NCBI GenBank assembly: GCA_030917105.1
Contig: JAUPVI010000055.1
Span: 1 to 6,653 of the forward strand
DNA length: 6,653 nt
DNA from: Candidatus Babelota bacterium
GTDB taxonomy: Bacteria; Babelota; Babeliae; Babelales; JAUPTZ01
Direction of reading: 5' to 3'
In this document: positions 1 to 6,089 of the stretch, piece by piece
Layout of the letters: each line of letters starts with the position of its first letter
How positions within the stretch are numbered: the stretch's first letter is position 1
Position numbers and translations under genes: made by a program
Notes under the pieces: model-generated
What the model was told of the DNA's origin: nothing
Seen by the model: only the letters and a program-made list of their open reading frames with translations
Databases searched by the model: none

Positions 1-40
1 TACCTCTTCTGCATTCATAAACTCTAGGCTAATAAGCTCC

Positions 41-130
41 CGGTGTGACTTTTGGGGCGACTTCGGTTCGCCGCATTATCGCTCCACAAGGGGAGCGGCG
101 GCGGGAGTCGGAGCTCCCAAGGGTCACCCG
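41..130 (+). ncRNA. Cloverleaf-like structured element, possible RNA of unknown class
   Basis: This GC-rich block can fold into a closed multi-branch structure. The closing stem pairs 41-43 and 45-49 with 123-130: CGG-GTGAC against GTCAC-CCG, 8 pairs with T44 bulged. Inside it lie three hairpins. The first is 56-61/66-72, with a C(UUCG)G tetraloop and one bulged T. The second is 80-85/92-97 (CGCTCC/GGAGCG, 6-base loop). The third is 103-107/114-118 (GGGAG/CTCCC, 6-base loop). The UUCG loop is the stable form only on the plus strand, which is why I give that strand. An A7 run follows at 131-137. It has the outline of a tRNA but no T-loop consensus and no usable anticodon arm. It could be a small RNA, a leader element or a repeat of MITE type. 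The pairing is visible, but expression and function are inferred. Confidence 0.4.
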
Positions 131-472
131 AAAAAAACAGCCCCGTCAGGGATAAAAAATAGAGAGCTATGACAAAATAGTATATTAGTAAACCATACAC
201 CAATCACCCCTCTCAGAGCCATGATCGAAACATCCCCGCCTCTCTCTACCACCCAAAAACAAAGTTTTCCTTGCTGCACCAAACTTTCTCCTCTTGCTTT
301 TTCCTGAAACAGGAGCATAATTCTTCTATCCTTTACAGCATGTTACAGATTTCCGTGATCTTAAGACCTACCGTAAAGGGTGTTTTAGTTATAGGTCACC
401 GTAGCCGTTACGCCTGTACTTTTAACATCAGCTACGATGACTTTGGTATGTACCCCAAATATGAGGTTAACT
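131..472. other. Gene-poor leader upstream of the binding-protein array
   Basis: No reading frame here has both a good ribosome site and recognisable protein content. The stretch is AT-richer than the structured element before it and presumably contains the promoter of the plus-strand array. I could not find a convincing -35/-10 pair. A frame open from 271 to 480 (TTG start) overlaps the start of the first array gene. Its second half faintly resembles the N-terminal strand of the binding proteins, which I list as a weak finding only. Confidence 0.4.
463..466 (+). promoter_or_regulatory. Ribosome binding site fixing the first array gene's start
   Basis: GAGG lies 6 bases before the ATG at 473. 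The in-frame ATGs at 437 and 461 have no purine-rich site at a useful distance. The 12 residues gained by starting at 437 do not form a signal peptide. The start at 473 is therefore preferred. Confidence 0.55.
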
Positions 473-1534
473 ATGCTTAACAATCGAGGAACAGGGGCTT
501 TCAAAAAGCTACTGCAATGTGTAACACAACCATCTACTATTTTCTCCAAGGGAGATCATGAAACCGGCCTTCACACGCTGGGAACCAAAGCCCGAGGGTT
601 GTTGATAGTCTCCGATGAAAATCGACGAGTCGCAGTAAACGTAAAACGAAAGTTCGCCATGGAATTTGAGGCCGTCTATCGCGGATCACAAATCGACATC
701 GACACAATCGTTCTTAAAGGTGACGACATAGTAATGCAAAGCGCTCTACTATCAAATCCAGCAATAACTGGTACTGATAGAGGGCGCTATTCGTTTATCA
801 TCACACCCGGTTACACCGAAGCCGAGGTGACACATGATGTGGTCAAGGCCTTGAACTTAAAGCTCGTGCAACTCTTCTGTGTACCAGGTGCTATGGAGGG
901 CGTCTTTCTTAATCCCCGTCCCGGACTCACTGGTGTCTACAACACGCCAATGCCAGCTGCTGAATACGCTGACGGCTTGCGTGGCGTCTGCCCTGACATC
1001 AAGAAGGTCTGCATTGCCCATTCACCATCCGATCAACCGCAACAGCACAAATCACTCGATGGCCAGTATCGGCGTCTCAAAAGAATGCTCACCGATCTTG
1101 GTATCGAAGTAGTCACCCATTTGTGGGATTTTAAGAATGCGTACGACCGCGAACTCAAAAACCAGCTCAAGAGCTGCCAAGTCATTATCACGCTGGATGA
1201 ACCAGCGGTGGGCCAGCACCGCAAGCTGGTAAAGAAACTCTGTGAAGAAACCGAGACGTTGTTCTGCAGCTCTGAGTTAACTTCCGTACTTGAAGGAGCT
1301 GGCATTGGCGCGGGTGTTACGGAGGATACCTATTTGTATCCGATGGTACCGCTCCTCCACGAACTCCTAAACGCCGGCAACGAAGTTGTTCCTTCATTTC
1401 AGATTCCGGCACAAGATGGCATGCGCTACAACCTAGACGCGATGGAACGCCAAGGGGTAAAACTCACCGCACTTCTGCGCGCCCTACTGCGCATGAAAGC
1501 TGCTGATGATACCAGCGCCATTAAATTGAGCTAA
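473..1534 (+). CDS. Divergent ABC_sub_bind-like binding protein, no signal peptide
   Basis: This is a 353-residue protein with the two-lobe plan of the PF04392 (DUF534/TrpX-like) substrate-binding family, more divergent than the next gene. The first lobe begins near residue 40 (RGLLIV). Residues 106-125 (YSFIITPGYTEAEV) occupy the place of the family's 'vtiGtpaaqa' segment. LVQLFCVPGAMEGVF (131-145) stands where others have the 'F.GV.DPV..G.V' segment. The crossover to the second lobe is at LTGVY (152-156), and PDIKKVCIAH (174-183) matches the second-lobe entry 'PD..kV.i.y'. A C-terminal segment near 318-340 matches the family's closing 'N...a...g' region. There is no export signal: about 40 polar residues precede the fold, so the protein would stay in the cytoplasm. 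It is the first of four tandem paralogs, with 39 bases to the next gene. The ligand is unknown. Fold assignment is moderately sure and transport function is not. Confidence 0.75.
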   Translation: MLNNRGTGAFKKLLQCVTQPSTIFSKGDHETGLHTLGTKARGLLIVSDENRRVAVNVKRKFAMEFEAVYRGSQIDIDTIVLKGDDIVMQSALLSNPAITGTDRGRYSFIITPGYTEAEVTHDVVKALNLKLVQLFCVPGAMEGVFLNPRPGLTGVYNTPMPAAEYADGLRGVCPDIKKVCIAHSPSDQPQQHKSLDGQYRRLKRMLTDLGIEVVTHLWDFKNAYDRELKNQLKSCQVIITLDEPAVGQHRKLVKKLCEETETLFCSSELTSVLEGAGIGAGVTEDTYLYPMVPLLHELLNAGNEVVPSFQIPAQDGMRYNLDAMERQGVKLTALLRALLRMKAADDTSAIKLS

Positions 1535-1573
1535 CGCTACACAGTCGTACAAACGAAAAGAAAAGGAACAGCT

Positions 1574-2545
1574 ATGAAGCTTATTCCCAAAAATAAATGC
1601 CGCATCGGCATGCTGATGGTAGATGGTCGTCCGTACCACATATCAGTTATAAACCGGTTTATTGACCAGATAAACAACGGAGTTCAAGGTGTCTACGAGA
1701 AACGCATTTATCGGGTCTCCTCTTTGCAAGAGAAGGAGATCACAAGTCGAGTGGAACACATGATCTCACGCGGAGAGGTAGATGTGGTATATACCATCGG
1801 TCGCGCCTGTACCGCCTACGGCAGTGCAGTAGCCAAAAGGCACAACAATTTTCCTCTGCTCTTTGCAGGGGTATTGGATCCGGTTGGTGAAGGGATTGTG
1901 GATTCTCTAGAAAACCCGGGGGAGAACATTACGGGATCAGTTTTCGGCCAGGCACCAACTGAGGGATTAATCAATGGTATAAGAGCGCTATATCCGGACG
2001 TCGAAAAAGTCTTCATCCCTTACTTTTCAGCAACAAAAAGCGGGCTACTAGAAAGTCAAGCCCTAGAACTTCAGCAACAACTATCTGCCTTTGGTATGAA
2101 AGTCTCCATAGAACCAATTGGTCGCAATTATGACCAGCTCATGGAGCTAGTAGAAAAATACCGTAAGGAAGTCGACTGCTTTGTTCTTCTTGATGGTTGT
2201 TATAGCAGCGTTGCACAAAAACCAATGGCACACATTGCATGGGAAGAGTGCATTACCCAAATTGGTTGTTGCAGCTCTAGCATTGACAGTGGTGCTGCTA
2301 TCGCCTATAGCGGCGATCTGAATCCTATGGCAGCGGCTAATTACCAGCAACTAGAAAGAGCTCGGTTGGAGCAGATTCCGCTTGGCAAATTACCCGTTAA
2401 TGTTCTACCAAATAACCGAGAATTCACTGTCAACGCTGACGTCATGCGTAAAATTGGGTACTCAGTAGAATCACTAGAGCGCATTTGTAATGCAAAAGGA
2501 ATCCGCACAATCAGGCGCTGGGTAGCACCGCCGCAAGATAGCTAA
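1574..2545 (+). CDS. ABC_sub_bind family (PF04392-type) substrate-binding protein, no signal peptide
   Basis: This 323-residue protein is the clearest family member here. The fold starts at once (CRIGMLMV, 9-16). VDVVYTIGRACTAYGSAVA (69-87) and PLLFAGVLDPVGEGIVDSL (94-112) are the family's ligand-cleft signatures, followed by ENPGENITGSVFG (113-125). YPDVEKVFIPY (140-150) opens the second lobe. REFTVNADVMRKIGYSVE (282-299) is the typical C-terminal closure. Characterised relatives such as TrpX-type proteins bind aromatic amino acids or related small molecules for an ABC importer. Those proteins carry a signal peptide or lipobox. This one has neither, since only eight polar residues precede the first strand, so it would be cytoplasmic unless exported unusually. 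AAGGAA lies 5 bases before the ATG. It probably shares a transcript with the preceding gene. The family call is firm; the ligand and a transport role are inferred. Confidence 0.88.
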   Translation: MKLIPKNKCRIGMLMVDGRPYHISVINRFIDQINNGVQGVYEKRIYRVSSLQEKEITSRVEHMISRGEVDVVYTIGRACTAYGSAVAKRHNNFPLLFAGVLDPVGEGIVDSLENPGENITGSVFGQAPTEGLINGIRALYPDVEKVFIPYFSATKSGLLESQALELQQQLSAFGMKVSIEPIGRNYDQLMELVEKYRKEVDCFVLLDGCYSSVAQKPMAHIAWEECITQIGCCSSSIDSGAAIAYSGDLNPMAAANYQQLERARLEQIPLGKLPVNVLPNNREFTVNADVMRKIGYSVESLERICNAKGIRTIRRWVAPPQDS

Positions 2546-2561
2546 GCCCATTTTCATACAT

Positions 2562-2603
2562 GGTTCGTACGTTCTGGATCCCCCGGTCCTGAGCGTACGA
2601 GCT
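2562..2603. repeat. Long near-perfect hairpin between the two gene pairs
   Basis: TCGTACGTTC (2565-2574) pairs with GAGCGTACGA (2591-2600), including one G-T pair. After a T-T mismatch, GGATC (2576-2580) pairs with GGTCC (2585-2589) around a CCCC loop. Three further pairs, two of them G-T, extend the base to 2562 and 2603. There is no T run on either side, so it is not an ordinary intrinsic terminator. It lies 16 bases after one stop codon and about 30 bases before the next start. It could be an RNA processing or stability element, a partial terminator or a repeat. The structure is clear and the role is unknown. Confidence 0.65.
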
Positions 2604-2632
2604 CCTCGTAACAACATACAAAGGCATGCACC

Positions 2633-3691
2633 ATGCACCATAGAAAATCAGTTTACTTTCAAACCATTCTCATTCTTTTCCTTTTGGCCGTTGGGATGTG
2701 TGTCATCAAATACAAGATAACGAGGTCCCCACACTATACTATTGGGCTTGTATACGTACCCAGCAGGGCATTCCATGAATACCTCGGCAACGCTTTTGTT
2801 AAAAAAATCAAAAACAATAAATCATTCTCTGTTCATAAGTTTACTTCTGCTTCATCTTCAGATCTGATTCTAGTCAACGCCACCTGCAATGAAGCGCTAG
2901 AAAGTGATGCTGATATTCTTGTATGCGTAGGACTGAACTGCGTCAAAGGAGCACTCAAATGCGCTCAAAAAAGAGAGTCAAAAAAACCAATTGTGTTTAT
3001 GGGAGTTGCTGACGTGGTTAAGCACGGCTTTGTTAAGTCAATCGGCCCTTCAGGTAGCAATGTTGCAGGCGTGGAGTCGAATTCACCCTTTGAGCAAATC
3101 TTCAATCCTGTGGACCTCTTGCATGCCATAAAAGAAAAAGCAAAAAATGTATTAGTCCCCTACGCAGCCTTTAACCCTGAAACGCTTGAAGATCATGCAC
3201 AGACACTTCAAGCTGCCAGTAAAAAAATCTCAGTTTCAGTAACGCTCCTCCCCATAGATCAATTCAATGACGTACTTCCGAAAACAGCCGGGCTTCTGCT
3301 CGAACATGATACACTCCTATATCTTGAACAAGACGGGATTGCTGTTTGTGGCCCGGGCCTTGGCAAGCTGGCCTCCCAACACAACGTAACCATGTTTGCC
3401 GGCTCAATTGATGGTATTAAAGATTCTGCCCTTAGCTACGCTGCCGACCCTGCTTGCCTCGCCGATATGGCTTTTGAAATAGCCAAAGAAATTTTAATTA
3501 ACAAAAAGAAGCCGGGAGACATACCCGTGCGCCAAGCAACAGTCCCCCGCAACCTCATCATCAACACAAAACTTTGCGAGGAGCAAGACTTGGCTGACAT
3601 CGACATACCAGCAGTAGTACACAGAATTCGCGCCGACACCCGCTTTGCCGCAGTTCATGACCACATTATTGTTGACGGTGTGGTAGTTTAA
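2633..3691 (+). CDS. Membrane-anchored ABC_sub_bind-like binding protein
   Basis: This is a 352-residue protein. A hydrophobic segment at about residues 8-25 (TILILFLLAVGMCVIKY) follows basic residues and acts as signal anchor or uncleaved signal. The Cys at 23 follows Gly-Met and is not a lipobox. The binding fold starts at YTIGLVYVPS (35-44). CNEALESDADILVCVG (85-100) and KKPIVFMGVADVVKHGFV (117-134) correspond to the cleft segments, and KNVLVPYA (171-178) opens the second lobe. GLGKLASQHNVTMFAG (242-257) and DIPV (296-299) with LIINTKLC (308-315) complete the family plan. It closely resembles the next gene along its whole length, pointing to tandem duplication. The DPV of the cleft motif is changed to DVV. 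AAAGG lies 8 bases before the ATG, and a second ATG 7 bases upstream is out of frame. It is predicted to sit on the outer face of the inner membrane. The ligand is unknown. Confidence 0.82.
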   Translation: MHHRKSVYFQTILILFLLAVGMCVIKYKITRSPHYTIGLVYVPSRAFHEYLGNAFVKKIKNNKSFSVHKFTSASSSDLILVNATCNEALESDADILVCVGLNCVKGALKCAQKRESKKPIVFMGVADVVKHGFVKSIGPSGSNVAGVESNSPFEQIFNPVDLLHAIKEKAKNVLVPYAAFNPETLEDHAQTLQAASKKISVSVTLLPIDQFNDVLPKTAGLLLEHDTLLYLEQDGIAVCGPGLGKLASQHNVTMFAGSIDGIKDSALSYAADPACLADMAFEIAKEILINKKKPGDIPVRQATVPRNLIINTKLCEEQDLADIDIPAVVHRIRADTRFAAVHDHIIVDGVVV

Positions 3692-3714
3692 AAAAATAAC
3701 CCGAAGGAACCAGT

Positions 3715-4743
3715 ATGAACACAACCCTCAAGACCGCTCTCGCCTTTACCTGCCTCCTACTCGCCGCCGGTGGGATCTACTACTATAAGACACGGCCAAG
3801 CCGCATGTTCAGAATTGGCATTGTCTCCTGTCCATCTATCGCCTTTCATGAACACCTGGTCGGTTTGCTGAAAAAACAAATTGCCACCGACAAACGATTT
3901 ATCATGGAAGACTTTGCCGTTCCATCCGTTAATGACCAACTCAGCTGCAGCGCCATCTGTAACACCGCCCTTGAAAGCAAGGCAGACATAATCCTGGCAG
4001 CCGGCATCACCTGCTCACAATGCATGGTTCAGGCGGCCGCTAAACGTAAATCAACCAAACCAATCGTCTTTTTCGGCGTAGCAAGCCCGACCACCTACGG
4101 CATCATTAGCGCCCTTGATAAACCGGAAAAATATGTGACGGGTATTGCCTCCAGCCAAGGATTTGATGAAAACTTTAACGCCGCTGACCTCCTGATGCAC
4201 GCCAAACCACAGGTAAAAAGAGTGTTACTACCATACCTAGTCTGCCCGGATGACAATGAAAAAGTGGTCAAAGCAGCAGCCGCAACCTTTGCTGAGCACG
4301 GCGTAGGTGTTACCATTCTGCCAATATACGACACCGCCGAGGCATTGAGCATGGTTGCTGGCAAGCTCCCAACTCATGATGCAATGATGTATTTTGAAAA
4401 TGATGGACTGGTCAGCTGCGCTACCGGCCTGGGCAAACTGGCCTCACAACACCAGGTCACAATGTTTGCCAGCTCTTTTGACGGCGTAGAATGTGCGGCG
4501 CTCAGCTATTCGGCAAACCTGGAAAAACTGGCCAAAGCCGCCTTCCTGATGGCGCGCCACGTCGTTGTAAAAAATGGCACCTATGTGCCGGTCAAGGTGC
4601 TCAATGTTAAGCGCTACTTTCGCATTAACCTGCCCATCTGTAAGGAGCAGGGGCTGAAAGAGCTCAACCCCTCTACCGTTATTTCCGCAATTCAGCAAGA
4701 CTCACGGCTTGCCCTCATGCATAAAAATACTGTGGTTACATAA
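3715..4743 (+). CDS. Membrane-anchored ABC_sub_bind-like binding protein, paralog of preceding gene
   Basis: This is a 342-residue protein. Residues 7-24 form a hydrophobic anchor (TALAFTCLLLAAGGIYYY). Its Cys13 lies inside the core and is not a lipobox. The fold begins at MFRIGIVSCPS (31-41). AFHEHL (43-48), CNTALESKADIILAAG (82-97), TKPIVFFGVASPTTYGII (114-131), VTGIASS (141-147), KRVLLPY (168-174), TGLGKLASQHQVTMFASS (237-254) and FRINLPIC (302-309) match the preceding protein block by block. Both also share a C-terminal extension beyond the usual family end. The cleft DPV is replaced by SPT, so the ligand may differ. GAAGGAA lies 5 bases before the ATG and only 23 bases separate the two genes, so co-transcription is likely. 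Many GCC and CTG codons make it look GC-richer than its sister. Its last 8 bases overlap the end of the opposing gene. Family and anchor are well supported; the ligand and partner transporter are unknown. Confidence 0.83.
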   Translation: MNTTLKTALAFTCLLLAAGGIYYYKTRPSRMFRIGIVSCPSIAFHEHLVGLLKKQIATDKRFIMEDFAVPSVNDQLSCSAICNTALESKADIILAAGITCSQCMVQAAAKRKSTKPIVFFGVASPTTYGIISALDKPEKYVTGIASSQGFDENFNAADLLMHAKPQVKRVLLPYLVCPDDNEKVVKAAAATFAEHGVGVTILPIYDTAEALSMVAGKLPTHDAMMYFENDGLVSCATGLGKLASQHQVTMFASSFDGVECAALSYSANLEKLAKAAFLMARHVVVKNGTYVPVKVLNVKRYFRINLPICKEQGLKELNPSTVISAIQQDSRLALMHKNTVVT

Positions 4744-5227
4744 ATTCGTCGGAGTCATACTCAGAATCCCTGGATTCATACCCGCCTACTATTTCATCGT
4801 CGTTTGGGCCCGCAAAAAGGACCCTAGGTGATGCAGGAGCAGCGTAAAGGCTTGGGGAAGTGACGCGGCCGAGATGAGTATTAACGCTAACGATCATCTG
4901 TTTCAATTCCGCGGTAGCATTATCAGTCCCCACTCGCAGATTTAGGCAATAATGAGCCGCAACAGATACTTGCTGAGCAAGTTCCGGAGTCGGACCATTA
5001 AGAAATATTTGGTATAGGCTATGCACATATGCTTCTTGATCGGCATAAGTAGTTTTCACAGGAGCCCCTGGCGTAGAAATTCGCCGCCCACCAGGACTAC
5101 TGGGTGGCGTTGCAAAACCTGCAGCCCCAAACGGAATTGCTGCATAGCCATCCATACCCACAATATCATCCATCCCAAAAACAGTACCTACACAGAGCAA
5201 AAGCCCCATGCATATTTTTTTATACAT
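4736..5227 (-). CDS. Small exported protein of unknown function with acidic tail
   Basis: I do not recognise this 163-residue protein. It begins with a typical signal peptide: basic YKK, hydrophobic core ICMGLLLCVGTV, and likely cleavage after FG18, leaving Met-Asp-Asp as the new N-terminus. The mature part has three zones. Residues 21-60 are rich in Gly, Pro, Ala and Ser (FATPPSSPGG), likely flexible. Residues 62-118 look helical (DQEAYVHSLYQIFLN and AELKQMIVSV). The tail, from 142 on, is strongly acidic (DDE, ESRDSEYDSDEF). An upstream in-frame ATG at 5254 would add nine residues, but GAAAGG sits 5 bases before the ATG at 5227. The gene is the last of a three-gene minus-strand run, 140 bases after its neighbour. 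It overlaps the binding-protein array tail to tail. A surface, periplasmic or host-directed role is possible but unproven. Confidence 0.72.
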   Translation of the reverse strand: MYKKICMGLLLCVGTVFGMDDIVGMDGYAAIPFGAAGFATPPSSPGGRRISTPGAPVKTTYADQEAYVHSLYQIFLNGPTPELAQQVSVAAHYCLNLRVGTDNATAELKQMIVSVNTHLGRVTSPSLYAAPASPRVLFAGPNDDEIVGGYESRDSEYDSDEFM

Positions 5228-5233
5228 ACATAC

Positions 5234-5238
5234 CTTTC
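5234..5238 (-). promoter_or_regulatory. Ribosome binding site fixing the small exported gene's start
   Basis: On the minus strand, GAAAGG ends 5 bases before the ATG at 5227. This start also puts the signal peptide's basic residues directly at the N-terminus. It is therefore preferred over the ATG at 5254. Confidence 0.6.
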
Positions 5239-5245
5239 TATCGTC

Positions 5246-5273
5246 ATGATACAAAAATTGGTCAACTTACCAA
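5246..5273 (-). promoter_or_regulatory. Weak sigma70-like promoter candidate
   Basis: On the minus strand, TTGGTA (5273-5268) and TATCAT (5251-5246) are separated by 16 bases. The -10 differs from the consensus at one position and the -35 at two. Transcription would start near 5239, giving a leader of about 12 bases that just includes the ribosome site. The 140-base gap to the upstream gene makes an own promoter reasonable. Such matches also arise by chance in AT-rich spacers. Confidence 0.25.
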
Positions 5274-5367
5274 AAACGCAAAAAGTACGGCTGCAGAAAT
5301 ATTTGAGGGATAAAAATGGTAGCACACCTGGGGCAGGCAAAAGAAGAATATGTGCAATCTGGCACGT

Positions 5368-6069
5368 TTATGTGCGCGGAGGCTCCAACCGGGCCTTCAA
5401 CGCTGCAAGTGAGTTATCGAGCCTTATGCTCTTTTCAACACACTCTTCCCCACCAACCAGTGAGTAGGCCTGTATACTTTTCTCAAGTGATCCGAAAAGC
5501 GATCGCAGTTTTAGTTTAGAGCGCCAATTCACCGGCTGAGCCAACGCACTCTCAATGCTTTTACGGCAATACAATTCAAGCTTTCCTAAGAAATATTTTT
5601 TAGTTTCTGGCGGCAAGACACTCGCATAGTCGGTCACTACCCCTAACTCTAAATGTGGGGTCATGTGAACAAGAACCGTACAATACCATTTACCAGCGGG
5701 TGCCGAATAAATATCGTAACCTCTCCAGCTCTCTAGCGTTCGTGCCGCCTCAAAGGCGATCCGCATTTCACCTAAGAAAAGCTTACCCCAGAGGTCTATC
5801 TGCATGAATGCGCACGCAATCTCATCACCAGACACAGTCCCCGCAAAAAACTGTCGGACAAACTCGTCCGCCCCCATTTGGCGTGAAGCCTCTCGTGGCG
5901 ATTCTAGCGGCACCGTCACCATATCCGGTGTTGCAGCCTCATCAACTGGTGATACATTCCCCTTGATAGGCGTATCCACTTCCACGGCCACCCCAGCCGC
6001 AACATCCATTGCCTGTATCCCACTCATAAACCCAAGAAAACCAAGCGTTATTATTAATGTATTTTGCAT
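5368..6069 (-). CDS. Exported protein of unknown function (233 residues)
   Basis: I do not recognise the family. Residues 1-20 are a signal peptide (MQNTLIITLGFLGFMSGIQA) with probable cleavage after Ala20, leaving Met-Asp, the same pattern as the next gene downstream. Residues 21-63 are a low-complexity Ala/Val/Pro/acidic linker (VDTPIKGNVSPVDEAATPD). From about residue 66 to the end the protein looks globular and mostly helical. Aromatic patches include IDLWGKLFLG (91-100) and GYDIYSAPAGKWYCTV (117-132). A basic helical stretch (NWRSKLKLRSLFGSLEKSI, 181-199) follows. There are four Cys in the mature part (86, 130, 168, 210), so disulfides are possible but unproven. A strong GGAGG site lies 4 bases before the ATG. 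It starts 20 bases after the upstream gene's stop, so the two are probably co-transcribed. Confidence 0.75.
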   Translation of the reverse strand: MQNTLIITLGFLGFMSGIQAMDVAAGVAVEVDTPIKGNVSPVDEAATPDMVTVPLESPREASRQMGADEFVRQFFAGTVSGDEIACAFMQIDLWGKLFLGEMRIAFEAARTLESWRGYDIYSAPAGKWYCTVLVHMTPHLELGVVTDYASVLPPETKKYFLGKLELYCRKSIESALAQPVNWRSKLKLRSLFGSLEKSIQAYSLVGGEECVEKSIRLDNSLAALKARLEPPRT

Positions 6070-6089
6070 TTATCCTCCACATTAGCGTG

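Noticed and set aside
41..130. tRNA or tmRNA gene
   Set aside because: The outline is cloverleaf-like and the minus strand contains CCGACTCCCGCCGCCGCTCC, reminiscent of a tmRNA 3' end. However, the T-loop consensus, a 7-base anticodon loop, a matching acceptor end and a tag-peptide frame are all missing.
138..153. Minus-strand intrinsic terminator (CCC-TGAC-GGG followed by a T run)
   Set aside because: The stem has only three pairs and no minus-strand gene lies upstream that would need it.
124..318. 64-residue minus-strand frame
   Set aside because: There is no recognisable protein content. It runs into the structured element at 121-130, and its only support is a loosely placed purine stretch before the ATG.
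2633..2720. Lipoprotein signal in the third array gene
   Set aside because: The Cys after LLAVGM has Met at -1 and no lipobox; an uncleaved anchor fits better.
4736..5254. Longer start of the small exported protein at 5254
   Set aside because: It adds nine polar residues before the signal peptide, and the good ribosome site belongs to the ATG at 5227.
5021..5467. 148-residue plus-strand frame
   Set aside because: It is antisense to two better-supported exported-protein genes, with unlikely composition and no ribosome site tied to its start.
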